A stretch of DNA of 64,000 bases from Candidatus Saccharimonadota bacterium (lineage in GTDB: Bacteria > Patescibacteriota > Saccharimonadia > Saccharimonadales > Saccharimonadaceae), in assembly GCA_015999875.1 (NCBI GenBank), contig JAECRG010000002.1, forward strand, positions 62,001 to 126,000. Direction: 5' to 3'. Below, piece by piece: positions 41,494 to 49,312 of the stretch. Each line of letters opens with the position of its first letter. The first letter of the stretch is position 1. The notes beneath the pieces were generated by a model, which saw only the letters and a program-made list of their open reading frames with translations, was not told the origin of the DNA and searched no databases. The position numbers and the translations under genes are program-made.

Positions 41494-42984
41494 ATGACAA
41501 AAGCACACGAACGCAACACAGAGATGGAAAACCTAATCAGCCTGGCGAAACGTCGCGGCTTTATCTATCCAGGTAGCGATGTGTACGGTGGCCTCAGTGG
41601 CACTTGGGATTACGGTCCACTTGGTGTAGCGCTCAAGCGCAACATTATGCAACTATGGTGGAAGATGTTTGTCGATGACCGCGAAGATATGTACGGTGTC
41701 GACGCAGCTATATTGATGAACCAAAAGGTTTGGCAGGCGAGCGGTCATGTCGACACGTTCGTGGATCCACTGTGTGAAGATACGGTAAATCATCGCCGTT
41801 ATCGTACTGATCACATACTCAAAGATGCAGGTGTGGATGTCGAAGGCTTCACGATGCAGCAGATGGACGAGGCAATTAAGGAGAAGGGTATCAAAAGCCC
41901 AGACGGCAATCAACTCAGTAAGTCTCGTACATTCAATATGATGTTCGAGACGACAATTGGACCGATTTCGAGTGATGTCGATGCAATGGATATTACTGCT
42001 CTTCGTCGAGCCGTCGATCGTTCAAAGAATGGTTCTGCTGTTGAGATTGAGGCTTGGACAGAGATTGCAGAGAAGCGAATCAACCAAGGTCTCCAAGAGC
42101 GTCAAACTGCAAAGGTGTATCTTCGCCCAGAGACAGCCCAGGGTATCTTCACGAACTACAAAAACGTAGTAGATAGCTTCTATCCCGATCTTCCATTTGG
42201 TCTCGCGCAACAGGGTAAGGCGTTTCGGAATGAAATCGCACCTCGTGATTTCATCTTCCGCAGTCGCGAGTTCGAGCAGATGGAGATTGAATATTTCGTC
42301 AATCCTGAAAACTGGGAAGAATCGTTTGCTGCACTTCTCAAAGATATTCACGCATATCTCGAGGCGCTCGGCTTGCCGGCAGATAAGATCCACGAGCTCG
42401 AAGTAGCCTCAGAAGATCGTGCGCACTATAGTAAACGCACTATTGATATCGAATACGATTTCCCGATAGGGAAAGAAGAGCTACTCGGTCTGGCGTATCG
42501 CACAGATTTCGATCTAAAGAACATCCATGACAATTCTGGCAAAAGCATGGAATACACGATTAAAGGCACGAATACCAAGTTTATTCCGCACGTGATCGAA
42601 CCCAGCTTCGGCGTAGAGCGAGCGATTATGGCAGTGCTATCTGCTGCCTATACCGAAGACGAAGTAAACGGCGAGAAGCGCGTTGTGATGAAGTTCCCAG
42701 AACACCTTGCACCAATCAAATATGCCGTGAGTCCACTTCTCAAAAACAAGCCAGAGCTTGTAGAAAAAGCTCGTGACGTTTACCAGATTCTCAAAAAGAA
42801 GCATGGAGCTGTGATGTGGGACGATAATGGCAATATCGGTAAACGCTATCGCCGCCAAGATGAAATCGGCACACCGTACTGCGTAGTGATTGATTTTGAA
42901 ACGATTGAGGGGGATGGCACTGTGACTATCCGTGATCGTGATACGACAGAACAGAAGCGTATCAGTATCAGTGATCTTTCGTAA
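41494..42984 (+). CDS. glyS: Glycyl-tRNA synthetase, dimeric (class IIa) type
   Basis: 496 aa, single-chain type found in archaea, eukaryotes and part of the bacteria, in contrast to the alpha2beta2 GlyQ/GlyS enzyme. Motifs: RRGFIYPGSDVYGGLSGTWDYGPLG near the start, motif 2 FRNEIAPRDFIFRSREFEQMEIEYF, motif 3 in PSFGVERAIMAVL, then the anticodon-binding domain with DEIGTPYCVVIDFET and TVTIRDRDT. Monocistronic, leaderless promoter, strong terminator. Confidence 0.96.
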   Translation: MTKAHERNTEMENLISLAKRRGFIYPGSDVYGGLSGTWDYGPLGVALKRNIMQLWWKMFVDDREDMYGVDAAILMNQKVWQASGHVDTFVDPLCEDTVNHRRYRTDHILKDAGVDVEGFTMQQMDEAIKEKGIKSPDGNQLSKSRTFNMMFETTIGPISSDVDAMDITALRRAVDRSKNGSAVEIEAWTEIAEKRINQGLQERQTAKVYLRPETAQGIFTNYKNVVDSFYPDLPFGLAQQGKAFRNEIAPRDFIFRSREFEQMEIEYFVNPENWEESFAALLKDIHAYLEALGLPADKIHELEVASEDRAHYSKRTIDIEYDFPIGKEELLGLAYRTDFDLKNIHDNSGKSMEYTIKGTNTKFIPHVIEPSFGVERAIMAVLSAAYTEDEVNGEKRVVMKFPEHLAPIKYAVSPLLKNKPELVEKARDVYQILKKKHGAVMWDDNGNIGKRYRRQDEIGTPYCVVIDFETIEGDGTVTIRDRDTTEQKRISISDLS

Positions 42985-43005
42985 ATAAAAGGCCGAAAAT
43001 GGAAG

Positions 43006-43045
43006 AAGGGGTAGTGAGGCGCCGAAGCGCAACACTACCCCTTTT
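43006..43045. terminator. Bidirectional terminator after glyS
   Basis: AAGGGGTAGTG and CACTACCCCTT form an 11-bp stem enclosing a second GCGC-GCGC helix, followed by a T-run. It also ends the convergent gene 43057-43653. Confidence 0.85.
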
Positions 43046-43056
43046 ATGTGAAGCTG

Positions 43057-43653
43057 TTACTGCTTCACGGGTTCTGCGGAGGCGACCACCTCCTCCAGCT
43101 CCGCGTTGACCGCGGTGAGACTCTCGCGTAACGCTTCCATGGCATCCAGGAGTTGCTCCAGATCTGTCACGGGAGTGTAGGAGTAGTCATCGTCTTCGTA
43201 CTTCACGAAATGAAGACTGCCATCGGTCTCGGTAGAGATGCGCCTTCCTCCGAGGAACACGATGCCTAGCTTGTCGTCGCGGCCGAATGTCATCTCTGTC
43301 CCGTCGTACGAGATAGAGCTCGATCCATCCCAGCGGACACGGAGGGAGTGTGCGAACTTGCCCTGCGCTTGGCCGAAACCGTGCAGGTAGTACAGCGACC
43401 CCTCCATGTTTCCGATAGGGTACCAGTCCCCGTAAACGAGGCAGGTGCCCTTGTTGGGGTTGTGATATCCAACCTCGCCGTTGAGCAGCATCTCGCTGTT
43501 GAAGCGACGCATGCCGGCGATCACCTGCAAGACGGGGTCGCCTGCAGGTAGTATCTTGGTGTTCCAGGTCTCAAGGACCTGGGCGTAAGCCTGGCGGATG
43601 GACTCGAGCGCATCGATGTATTCCTCGTTGGAGGTGGTGATTGTGGTGGTCAT
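43057..43653 (-). CDS. G+C-rich orphan hypothetical protein, 198 aa
   Basis: Not recognised. An acidic N-terminal helix is followed by a compact beta-rich middle (GYHNPNKGTCLVYGDWYPIGNMEGSLYY) and an acidic C-terminal helix; no signal or membrane segment. The DNA is visibly richer in G and C, especially at third codon positions, than flanking genes. gaggaagg lies before the ATG and a perfect consensus promoter (43713-43741) drives it. Lone minus-strand position, odd composition and strong expression signals suggest recent acquisition; this is inference. Confidence 0.7.
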   Translation of the reverse strand: MTTTITTSNEEYIDALESIRQAYAQVLETWNTKILPAGDPVLQVIAGMRRFNSEMLLNGEVGYHNPNKGTCLVYGDWYPIGNMEGSLYYLHGFGQAQGKFAHSLRVRWDGSSSISYDGTEMTFGRDDKLGIVFLGGRRISTETDGSLHFVKYEDDDYSYTPVTDLEQLLDAMEALRESLTAVNAELEEVVASAEPVKQ

Positions 43654-43712
43654 GTAAAGGCCTTCCTCTAGGAATGGTAGTCGAACTACGAACTCACTAA
43701 CAGAACCGTAAT

Positions 43713-43741
43713 ATTATATCAAATAATATCTATATTGTCAA
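43713..43741 (-). promoter_or_regulatory. Perfect consensus promoter of the orphan gene
   Basis: Minus strand: TTGACA (43741-43736), 17-bp spacer ending in TGA, TATAAT (43718-43713). Both hexamers and the extended -10 match consensus exactly. Predicted leader is about 50 nt. Confidence 0.85.
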
Positions 43742-43773
43742 TAGTAAGTGCAAGAACATCGACCAATAAGCCG

Positions 43774-43782
43774 TGCTACACT
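43774..43782 (+). promoter_or_regulatory. Extended -10 promoter of an HExxH gene (leaderless)
   Basis: TGC plus TACACT (43777-43782); the predicted start is exactly ATG 43789. Confidence 0.6.
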
Positions 43783-43788
43783 ATGGAT

Positions 43789-44403
43789 ATGAAAACACAG
43801 AGTCTCCCTGAGATCCGCATCAAATATGCATGGCTACTGGCAGAAAACACTTCTACTGCTTTGATGGACTACTACGACAAGGGTGGAAAGCTGCGTGGCT
43901 TCGAAGAATACGAGGCTATTGCTGCGCAGTATGCAGAGTGGTGGTTACCATACGAAAAGAACATTTTAACCGCTATGCAAGAGGCAACTGGCCTAACCTT
44001 CAAGCAGAACGTCATAAATGTGTATGTGGCGCCATTTTTCTATGCGTTTAGTGAGCCACTTGTGCTGGGTGTGCAGTTTGATTCTCGAGAAAAACTTGTG
44101 TGTAATCTTACTCATGAGCTAATTCATAGGCTGCTGATGGATAATACTACTCATGATGATTCGCGGACCTATGATGAGTGGACGAGCCTTTTTGGAGAGC
44201 GTAGCCCCACAGAACTGGTTCATATCCCTGTACACGCTATCATGCACGAGATATTTATTGATAAGATTGGTGAGCCGGAGTTTTTGACGCAGGAGGTGCT
44301 CGACGAAGGGGATTACCGGGCATCATGGCAGTATGTGCAGCAACATACCTACATGAAGATCACCAAAGATCTCAGGAATTTATATGCAGGGGGTGCAATA
44401 TAG
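43789..44403 (+). CDS. HExxH-containing hypothetical protein
   Basis: 204 aa. THELIHRLL provides a zincin-type HExxH motif in the middle, and the later HAIMHEIFIDK could give further ligands. No signal peptide or membrane segment. It is unlike the HExxH protein at 27.5 kb outside the motif. ATG 43789 was chosen because it coincides with the predicted transcription start; ATG 43783 begins one base after the -10 box, and the frame from 43735 starts upstream of the box. A small membrane protein gene follows after 1 nt. Confidence 0.7.
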   Translation: MKTQSLPEIRIKYAWLLAENTSTALMDYYDKGGKLRGFEEYEAIAAQYAEWWLPYEKNILTAMQEATGLTFKQNVINVYVAPFFYAFSEPLVLGVQFDSREKLVCNLTHELIHRLLMDNTTHDDSRTYDEWTSLFGERSPTELVHIPVHAIMHEIFIDKIGEPEFLTQEVLDEGDYRASWQYVQQHTYMKITKDLRNLYAGGAI

Positions 44404-44404
44404 C

Positions 44405-44650
44405 ATGAAGTGGCCATCTCGTACGTCAGAACCACTTGTCTCACCAGCACTTGTGCGTGTCGTTGCGTCAGTATTGCTCGTCATCGGAATTTTTCTCATA
44501 TATATTGCCGCGACGAATTATGAGATGCTAGGTATCTGGCCTGCAATTCTTATTGGATTTGGTGGGGTTACGACATCTGGGCTCGCCATTGTGTCGATTA
44601 TTACGGCCGACCCGACGTGGATTATGCTTGATTTGATTTTGCCAGGTTAA
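44405..44650 (+). CDS. Small two-helix membrane protein
   Basis: 81 aa with two membrane helices (about residues 17-38 and 45-68) and short polar ends. Not recognised. aggggg lies upstream of ATG 44405, which follows the preceding stop by 1 nt, so it is translated with the HExxH gene. Confidence 0.65.
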   Translation: MKWPSRTSEPLVSPALVRVVASVLLVIGIFLIYIAATNYEMLGIWPAILIGFGGVTTSGLAIVSIITADPTWIMLDLILPG

Positions 44651-44691
44651 AATGACGCTTGATCCTGATCTGGTTACTACTTGGTTCCGTA

Positions 44692-44700
44692 TGATATAAT
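44692..44700 (+). promoter_or_regulatory. Extended -10 promoter
   Basis: TGA plus TATAAT (44695-44700). A leader with aggaaggag follows, before ATG 44729. Confidence 0.6.
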
Positions 44701-44728
44701 GAGGATAATCAGATAGGAAGGAGATACG

Positions 44729-45373
44729 ATGCCTAGTCAGCGGCAAGATGCTAAAGACAATCAATCACCACCGTCTTCAACTTTGTCCATGAGCCCAGCC
44801 TCGTGGATGCGCAGGAGCAAGAAACTCGGAAACGTCGCAATGCATGGAATCTATGCAACGCGGCGTTTTCTTGATTCTGAGATAGCCGCACCTGCACCGG
44901 GTACTATCGTGCCTACGCTTGTGGCGCCGGAGGATGCACATACCAGCAATTTGCGTAAAATTGACAAGTTGCGCAACATAGCAAAACGCTCACATGAAGT
45001 GCTGGCCAGTGTTAATACTGTGTTTCCGATGACATTTTTTGTTGACACAGTAATCGTAGATCGCACCAAAGTTACTATCATCAACCGCACCTTCTTCTTT
45101 ACTGCTAAAACAATTTCTGTTCGCATAGAAGACATCCTCAACGTAACGTGTAGTGTTGGACCATTTTTTGGCTCGGTTATGATTTCGAGCCGTGTCATGA
45201 ACTCTACAGACCATTTCGAAATAGAGCGGTTTTGGCGTCATGACGCGATTATGCTCAAACACATCATCCAAGGCTATATGATTGCTCTGCATAATGATGT
45301 CGACACAACACAACTCAATCGCGAAGAGTTGATAGAGCATCTCATCGAACTTGGGCATGAGAGTGGCGGCTAG
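44729..45373 (+). CDS. Hypothetical protein with a possible bacterial PH-like domain
   Basis: 214 aa. A polar, Pro/Ser-rich N terminus, then an alternating hydrophobic region (FFVDTVIVDRTKVTIINRTFFFTAKTISVRIEDILNV) suggestive of a PH-like beta-barrel, and an acidic C-terminal helix. No membrane helix. The domain call is a guess from pattern only. Strong Shine-Dalgarno and own promoter. Confidence 0.6.
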   Translation: MPSQRQDAKDNQSPPSSTLSMSPASWMRRSKKLGNVAMHGIYATRRFLDSEIAAPAPGTIVPTLVAPEDAHTSNLRKIDKLRNIAKRSHEVLASVNTVFPMTFFVDTVIVDRTKVTIINRTFFFTAKTISVRIEDILNVTCSVGPFFGSVMISSRVMNSTDHFEIERFWRHDAIMLKHIIQGYMIALHNDVDTTQLNREELIEHLIELGHESGG

Positions 45374-45397
45374 TTGCTTAGTGGGGCTATAGTCCCG

Positions 45398-45403
45398 TAC
45401 AAT
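45398..45403 (+). promoter_or_regulatory. -10 box of rnhA (leaderless)
   Basis: TACAAT ending 8 nt before ATG 45411. Confidence 0.6.
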
Positions 45404-45410
45404 AGTCCAT

Positions 45411-45830
45411 ATGATTATGTACTATACAGATGGCAGCGCGAGTCCAAATCCAGGACCTGGAGGATTTGCGGTGATACGCGACGGAAAACCGCATGTTCTT
45501 GGCAGCGAAGAAGGTGATACAACAAATATCCGTATGGAAGGTATGGCTATCGTGGCGGCGCTTAAAGATGCAGCTGGCTCGCCGTGTAGTATCCATACAG
45601 ACAGCGAGTTTTGGATCAACGTGATCACCAAATGGGCGCCAAACTGGGCCGCAAAAGGTTGGCAGAAAAAAGGTGGAGAAATTAAAAATCTCGATATTGT
45701 CAAAGAGGCATACACGCTCTACGGTGAATCTCAGGCGACTCTTGTATGGGTTCGAGCCCATGTGGGCACCGAGCTCAACGAGATGGCTGACGAATGGGCT
45801 AACAAAGCGCGCGAAGGACAGCGTCTCTAA
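45411..45830 (+). CDS. rnhA: Ribonuclease HI
   Basis: 139 aa. Degrades RNA in RNA-DNA hybrids. Acidic active-site residues sit in YYTDGSASPNPGPGG (Asp6 of the family DGS motif), RMEGMAIVAAL (Glu), HTDSEF (Asp) and the late EMADEWAN (Asp). Compact family length. A second unknown gene follows 5 nt later. Confidence 0.93.
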   Translation: MIMYYTDGSASPNPGPGGFAVIRDGKPHVLGSEEGDTTNIRMEGMAIVAALKDAAGSPCSIHTDSEFWINVITKWAPNWAAKGWQKKGGEIKNLDIVKEAYTLYGESQATLVWVRAHVGTELNEMADEWANKAREGQRL

Positions 45831-45835
45831 GCGTT

Positions 45836-46411
45836 ATGCCTAGTCGATCTCTTGGGGAGGGATCGCGAATTACGAGTGAGTATGCAAATAGTTTGATTCT
45901 AGGACAATTTAGTGAGCTTGAACAGGAGGCTTCAGTCGTTGCGGACATAGCCTATGTTGAAAAAAAAGAGTGGCATGGAGAAAACGAAGAACATATATAT
46001 TCGGCTAGTTATGTACCACCGGCAGGCAATAGGTCACCGGAAAGTCTGTCCATACGACACTCGAGCAAAATGTATCTTAATTGTATCAGCCCAGGCCTAG
46101 CGCCCTATGAGCTGTATGATAGGGTTTTTGACTATGGTTACAAATTAACTGATGAGGTGCAAGTGGTATGTTCAGGTCTTCACCAATACTTTAAAAAAGG
46201 TGCAGCTATCCGGAGATATTACGAAGTCTCGGCTCATCTAACCATGGAGGATGTGAGTGAAGAGATAGGCATAGTCGCTGTCAATGGAACCGTCGTGCCA
46301 GGCTTGCCTCGCAAAGGAGATTTTTTGTCTCTTGCGGACTCAATGAATACGCTGGACAGAAATGATGTGAAACGCGTGAAGCAGGCTGTTGCCTGGCTAC
46401 TTGCAACATGA
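45836..46411 (+). CDS. Hypothetical protein, 191 aa
   Basis: Not recognised. No signal or membrane segment; acidic N-terminal half, then a mixed region with YELYDRVFDYGYKLTDEVQ. It starts 5 nt after rnhA, so probably shares its transcript; no clear Shine-Dalgarno is seen, and the start is uncertain. Its 3' end contains the -35 of the metK riboswitch promoter. Confidence 0.55.
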   Translation: MPSRSLGEGSRITSEYANSLILGQFSELEQEASVVADIAYVEKKEWHGENEEHIYSASYVPPAGNRSPESLSIRHSSKMYLNCISPGLAPYELYDRVFDYGYKLTDEVQVVCSGLHQYFKKGAAIRRYYEVSAHLTMEDVSEEIGIVAVNGTVVPGLPRKGDFLSLADSMNTLDRNDVKRVKQAVAWLLAT

Positions 46412-46429
46412 TACGATAAAAACTATTAA
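46401..46429 (+). promoter_or_regulatory. Promoter of the metK riboswitch transcript
   Basis: TTGCAA (46401-46406), 17-bp spacer, TATTAA (46424-46429). Predicted start near 46436, just before the first riboswitch helix. Confidence 0.6.
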
Positions 46430-46433
46430 CATC

Positions 46434-46545
46434 TAAGTATCAAGAGCGTGGCGAGGGACTGGCCCTATGACCCACCGGCAAACGGGTGTATTTCCATTAC
46501 ATCACGGTGCCAACTCCAGCCTGAACAATTTCAGGATAGATATGA
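46434..46545 (+). ncRNA. SAM-I (S-box) riboswitch aptamer
   Basis: The core GAGGGACTGGCCCTATGACCC...CCGGCAA followed by GGTGCCAACTCCAGCC matches the SAM-I consensus that builds the SAM pocket. P1 is closed by TATC/GATA near 46438 and 46535; P3 pairs CACCG with CGGTG; P4 is CCTGAA-CAAT-TTCAGG. It precedes metK, whose product SAM is the ligand, so feedback repression is expected. Confidence 0.93.
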
Positions 46546-46560
46546 GCAATCTTTTTGTAC

Positions 46561-46605
46561 ATCTCTTTTCTGATCTGTTTGGGGCAGATAGAAAGGGGAT
46601 TTTTT
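46561..46605 (+). promoter_or_regulatory. Riboswitch expression platform: terminator overlapping the metK RBS
   Basis: ATCTCTTTTCTGATCTG pairs with CAGATAGAAAGGGGAT (G-U pairs and one bulge) across a tttgggg loop, and a T-run ends just before ATG 46606. The 3' arm contains the Shine-Dalgarno aaagggg, so the same hairpin could both terminate transcription and hide the ribosome site when SAM is bound. Confidence 0.75.
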
Positions 46606-47580
46606 ATGTCTGTACAAACCAATTACCGAACCGCTGAGAGCGTCAGCCCAAAACATCCGGATAAACTATGTGATCAGATATCTGACGCAATATTGGACGC
46701 ACATCTAGCTACGGATCCAAATGCACGCGTAGCTGTGGATGTGGCCGGCGGGCATGGTACGGTATTTGTAACAGGAGAAATCACATCAGTTGCACAGGTG
46801 GATGTTGAGTCAATCATACAGCGGATCGCTGGAGATGTAGAAGTTATCAATACGCTTGCGCCACAGAGTACGGAGATTGCTCAGGGTGTGGACGATGGTG
46901 GGGCGGGTGACCAGGGGATTATGATTGGCTACGCTACAAGCGAAACTCCTGAATTATTACCACTCGAAGTAGTGCTATCTCGCACGCTTAATCAAAAACT
47001 GTATGAACATTGGCCATATGACGGCAAGACTCAGGTGACGCTCGATGGTGCTGAAATCGTGAGTGTAGTGGCCAGCTTTCAAAATGCGACACACGATGAA
47101 CTGCAGAATGTGGTGGAAGTGTGGCTGGATGAGCAGACGATCGCATCTGTGCGTGATGAGGTACAGCTATTTATCAATCCTGCAGGAGATTGGCAGGTTG
47201 GCGGTTTCGATGCGGATGCAGGTTTGACGGGTCGTAAGCTTACAGTCGACAACTATGGACCGCGCATCCCAATTGGCGGCGGCGCATTTAGTGGTAAAGA
47301 TCCAAGCAAGGTAGATCGAAGTGCTGCCTATATTGCTCGCAAAATCGCAGTAGAGTATCTCAAGAGTCGAAATGCAAGCGAAGTGTTTGTGCGACTTGCA
47401 TATGCGATAGGTTACGACCAGCCGCTTGAGGCGACGGTGATTGTCGATGGTCAACAGGAGAGAGTGAGTGGCTACGATCTATCTCCTAACGGTATTATTA
47501 AGACACTTAGGTTAAAACGGCCAATTTATGAACAGACCGCTCGCTATGGACATTTTGGTCATGAGTTTGACTGGGATTGA
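46606..47580 (+). CDS. metK: S-adenosylmethionine synthetase, shortened
   Basis: Makes SAM from Met and ATP. 324 aa against the usual 380-400. Key segments remain: HPDKLCDQISDAILDA, the GAGDQGIMIGYA ATP loop, GGGAFSGKDPSKVDRSAAYIAR, and the C-terminal PIYEQTARYGHFG. The missing residues fall in connecting loops between motifs, so activity is probably kept. ATG 46606 has aaagggg 7 nt upstream; an ATG at 46555 lies inside the riboswitch platform. Likely feedback-regulated by the upstream SAM-I element. Confidence 0.95.
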   Translation: MSVQTNYRTAESVSPKHPDKLCDQISDAILDAHLATDPNARVAVDVAGGHGTVFVTGEITSVAQVDVESIIQRIAGDVEVINTLAPQSTEIAQGVDDGGAGDQGIMIGYATSETPELLPLEVVLSRTLNQKLYEHWPYDGKTQVTLDGAEIVSVVASFQNATHDELQNVVEVWLDEQTIASVRDEVQLFINPAGDWQVGGFDADAGLTGRKLTVDNYGPRIPIGGGAFSGKDPSKVDRSAAYIARKIAVEYLKSRNASEVFVRLAYAIGYDQPLEATVIVDGQQERVSGYDLSPNGIIKTLRLKRPIYEQTARYGHFGHEFDWD

Positions 47581-47604
47581 TGTTGTCTCCAAAATATGCG
47601 ATAT

Positions 47605-47613
47605 TGATACAAA
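47605..47613 (+). promoter_or_regulatory. Extended -10 promoter
   Basis: TGA plus TACAAA (47608-47613); agggaga precedes GTG 47630. Confidence 0.45.
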
Positions 47614-47629
47614 CTACAGGGAGACATAA

Positions 47630-48265
47630 GTGGCTGAATTATTACGAGGCGAGCAGTTAAATGGGGACGCAGCGGAACGTATTGAGGGAGAGGGCATATA
47701 TTCGCCTGATTATGATATTGCGTTGTCTCACCAGGATGCAGACCGCGACCCCGCACAACTAGACGCGGTACTTGGGTTGCAGGCATTCGTGATGAGTAGG
47801 GTTTATCCTCAGGCGACGCGAACCCGGGCCAGTCCATTAAAAACACCGCGTAGGCATGGATTCGCAATCGTGCGAGAAAGCATCCATAGCCATGAGTCGG
47901 CATATGACGGTACGAAAGAGCAGTACATGGCGTATCTAGTGAGTAAATATAACAGCTCTATATGGAGTATGCGTGTGCGCTTCAGGAGTAACACACTGAG
48001 TCGTGAGGAAAAGGCCAAGACAATGCTTGAGGACTATAGTTTTATGTGGACACGAGACCGGGTGCTTACTGCAGCAGCGTTCGATGGTCATCTTGTAGTA
48101 AATGATTCTACGACGAATGCTACAAATGATATCCACCATAGTGTCCGTCCTGTTGCAAACGGTGAGATCTTAGAATTGCCGGAGAGGATACTTGATCATG
48201 CGACATTGTCAGGGGCGATGAATCCAAGAAGTTGGTACCATACGAGACTAGATAAAGCTGGTTAA
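47630..48265 (+). CDS. Hypothetical protein, 211 aa
   Basis: Not recognised. Soluble, charged, with a helical region around residues 40-60 and 95-150 (KEQYMAYLVSKYNSSIWSMRVRF) and a polar C terminus with HHSVRP. GTG 47630 is chosen for agggaga 6 nt upstream. It lies between metK and a DUF4868 gene, each with its own promoter. Confidence 0.6.
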   Translation: MAELLRGEQLNGDAAERIEGEGIYSPDYDIALSHQDADRDPAQLDAVLGLQAFVMSRVYPQATRTRASPLKTPRRHGFAIVRESIHSHESAYDGTKEQYMAYLVSKYNSSIWSMRVRFRSNTLSREEKAKTMLEDYSFMWTRDRVLTAAAFDGHLVVNDSTTNATNDIHHSVRPVANGEILELPERILDHATLSGAMNPRSWYHTRLDKAG

Positions 48266-48279
48266 GTGAGTGAGTTCTT

Positions 48280-48288
48280 TGATACAAT
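48280..48288 (+). promoter_or_regulatory. Extended -10 promoter of the DUF4868 gene
   Basis: TGA plus TACAAT (48283-48288). The transcript would have a leader of about 28 nt. Confidence 0.55.
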
Positions 48289-48322
48289 ACTAGGTAGTTG
48301 TAAACAAAACGAAAGTTAGAAT

Positions 48323-49306
48323 ATGGAAGAATCAAAAGAACGCGAAGCGACCGATATTTTTTTATGGGCAAATAACATTGATGGAGTAAAAAACGAGCTG
48401 GACGTTGAGTTGTTTCTTTTTAACAAAAACTACACACCGTACAGTACGAATTTTGCGAGTGAACTGAATGCGCAAATAAAACCGCTATTTCTCTATGATG
48501 TACTCGGTTTTGTCACTATGGGTGCGGGCACAGGCCTCAGTGTGCGTGATTTTGAGCTTAGTGACGGGGAGGAGAATACTCTTCTACGGACAGATCTTGA
48601 AAAAGTTGGACGTGCCGAGACGCTACTGCATCTCATCGAGCACGAGCGCCACGACATTGTGGAGTTTAGCGAAGAAGAGCATGAATTCAAGCGTATCAAG
48701 GGTATTGCTGCGAAGTTTACGCACAAAGACGATCCTACTAAGAAATTCTATGTGATCAAGATGATCCAGCAGAGCAATGTCCTTAAGGGTGCAACATCGT
48801 GGGAATTCCGCGAAGGCAAATTTGGTGCTTTTGCCGCTGAAGTTGGGTTTAAGCTCCCGACAGATAATCAGGTTGTTGTGATCGACAAAGATATCTTTGT
48901 GTTTAATCAAGGCAAATTTGAACGCTTGTTTAATTACGATTACAAGAAACAGGCTATAGCCGATGCGCGCGTGGCAGAGATCGAGAGTCAATATAAACTC
49001 AGTTTCCCAGAAGGCGTCTCGCTGCAGGATATGGTGCGTGAGCGCAAGAAGATCGTGACTAAGCTACAGAAACTTGAAGTCGGTGGCGTGACACAGGAGC
49101 AGGCCGTAGAGTATGCAGACGAGATGCAACTCGACATCATGACGGATGACTCGGGCGCTATCATTATCATGGACGGCCACGATCTAGATACATTTGTCTC
49201 ACTGATCAACGAAGACTATATGACGAGCCAGATTACTGGCAAGCGTTATGAAATTAAGAGCAAGAAGCTGCTCGACGAGCCTGACGGTGAGCCGCCACGA
49301 GGCTAA
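48323..49306 (+). CDS. DUF4868 (KwaB-like) protein
   Basis: 327 aa. The middle region VVVIDKDIFVFNQGKFERLFNYD followed by a helical segment and the late TGKRYEIKSKKLL matches my memory of DUF4868 proteins, the family of KwaB in the Kiwa anti-phage system. The family assignment is by pattern recognition, not a search. KwaA, the membrane partner, is not adjacent: the upstream gene has no membrane helices and the downstream genes are pilins. It could be a solitary defence protein or have another role. Confidence 0.6.
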   Translation: MEESKEREATDIFLWANNIDGVKNELDVELFLFNKNYTPYSTNFASELNAQIKPLFLYDVLGFVTMGAGTGLSVRDFELSDGEENTLLRTDLEKVGRAETLLHLIEHERHDIVEFSEEEHEFKRIKGIAAKFTHKDDPTKKFYVIKMIQQSNVLKGATSWEFREGKFGAFAAEVGFKLPTDNQVVVIDKDIFVFNQGKFERLFNYDYKKQAIADARVAEIESQYKLSFPEGVSLQDMVRERKKIVTKLQKLEVGGVTQEQAVEYADEMQLDIMTDDSGAIIIMDGHDLDTFVSLINEDYMTSQITGKRYEIKSKKLLDEPDGEPPRG

Positions 49307-49312
49307 GCCCTT

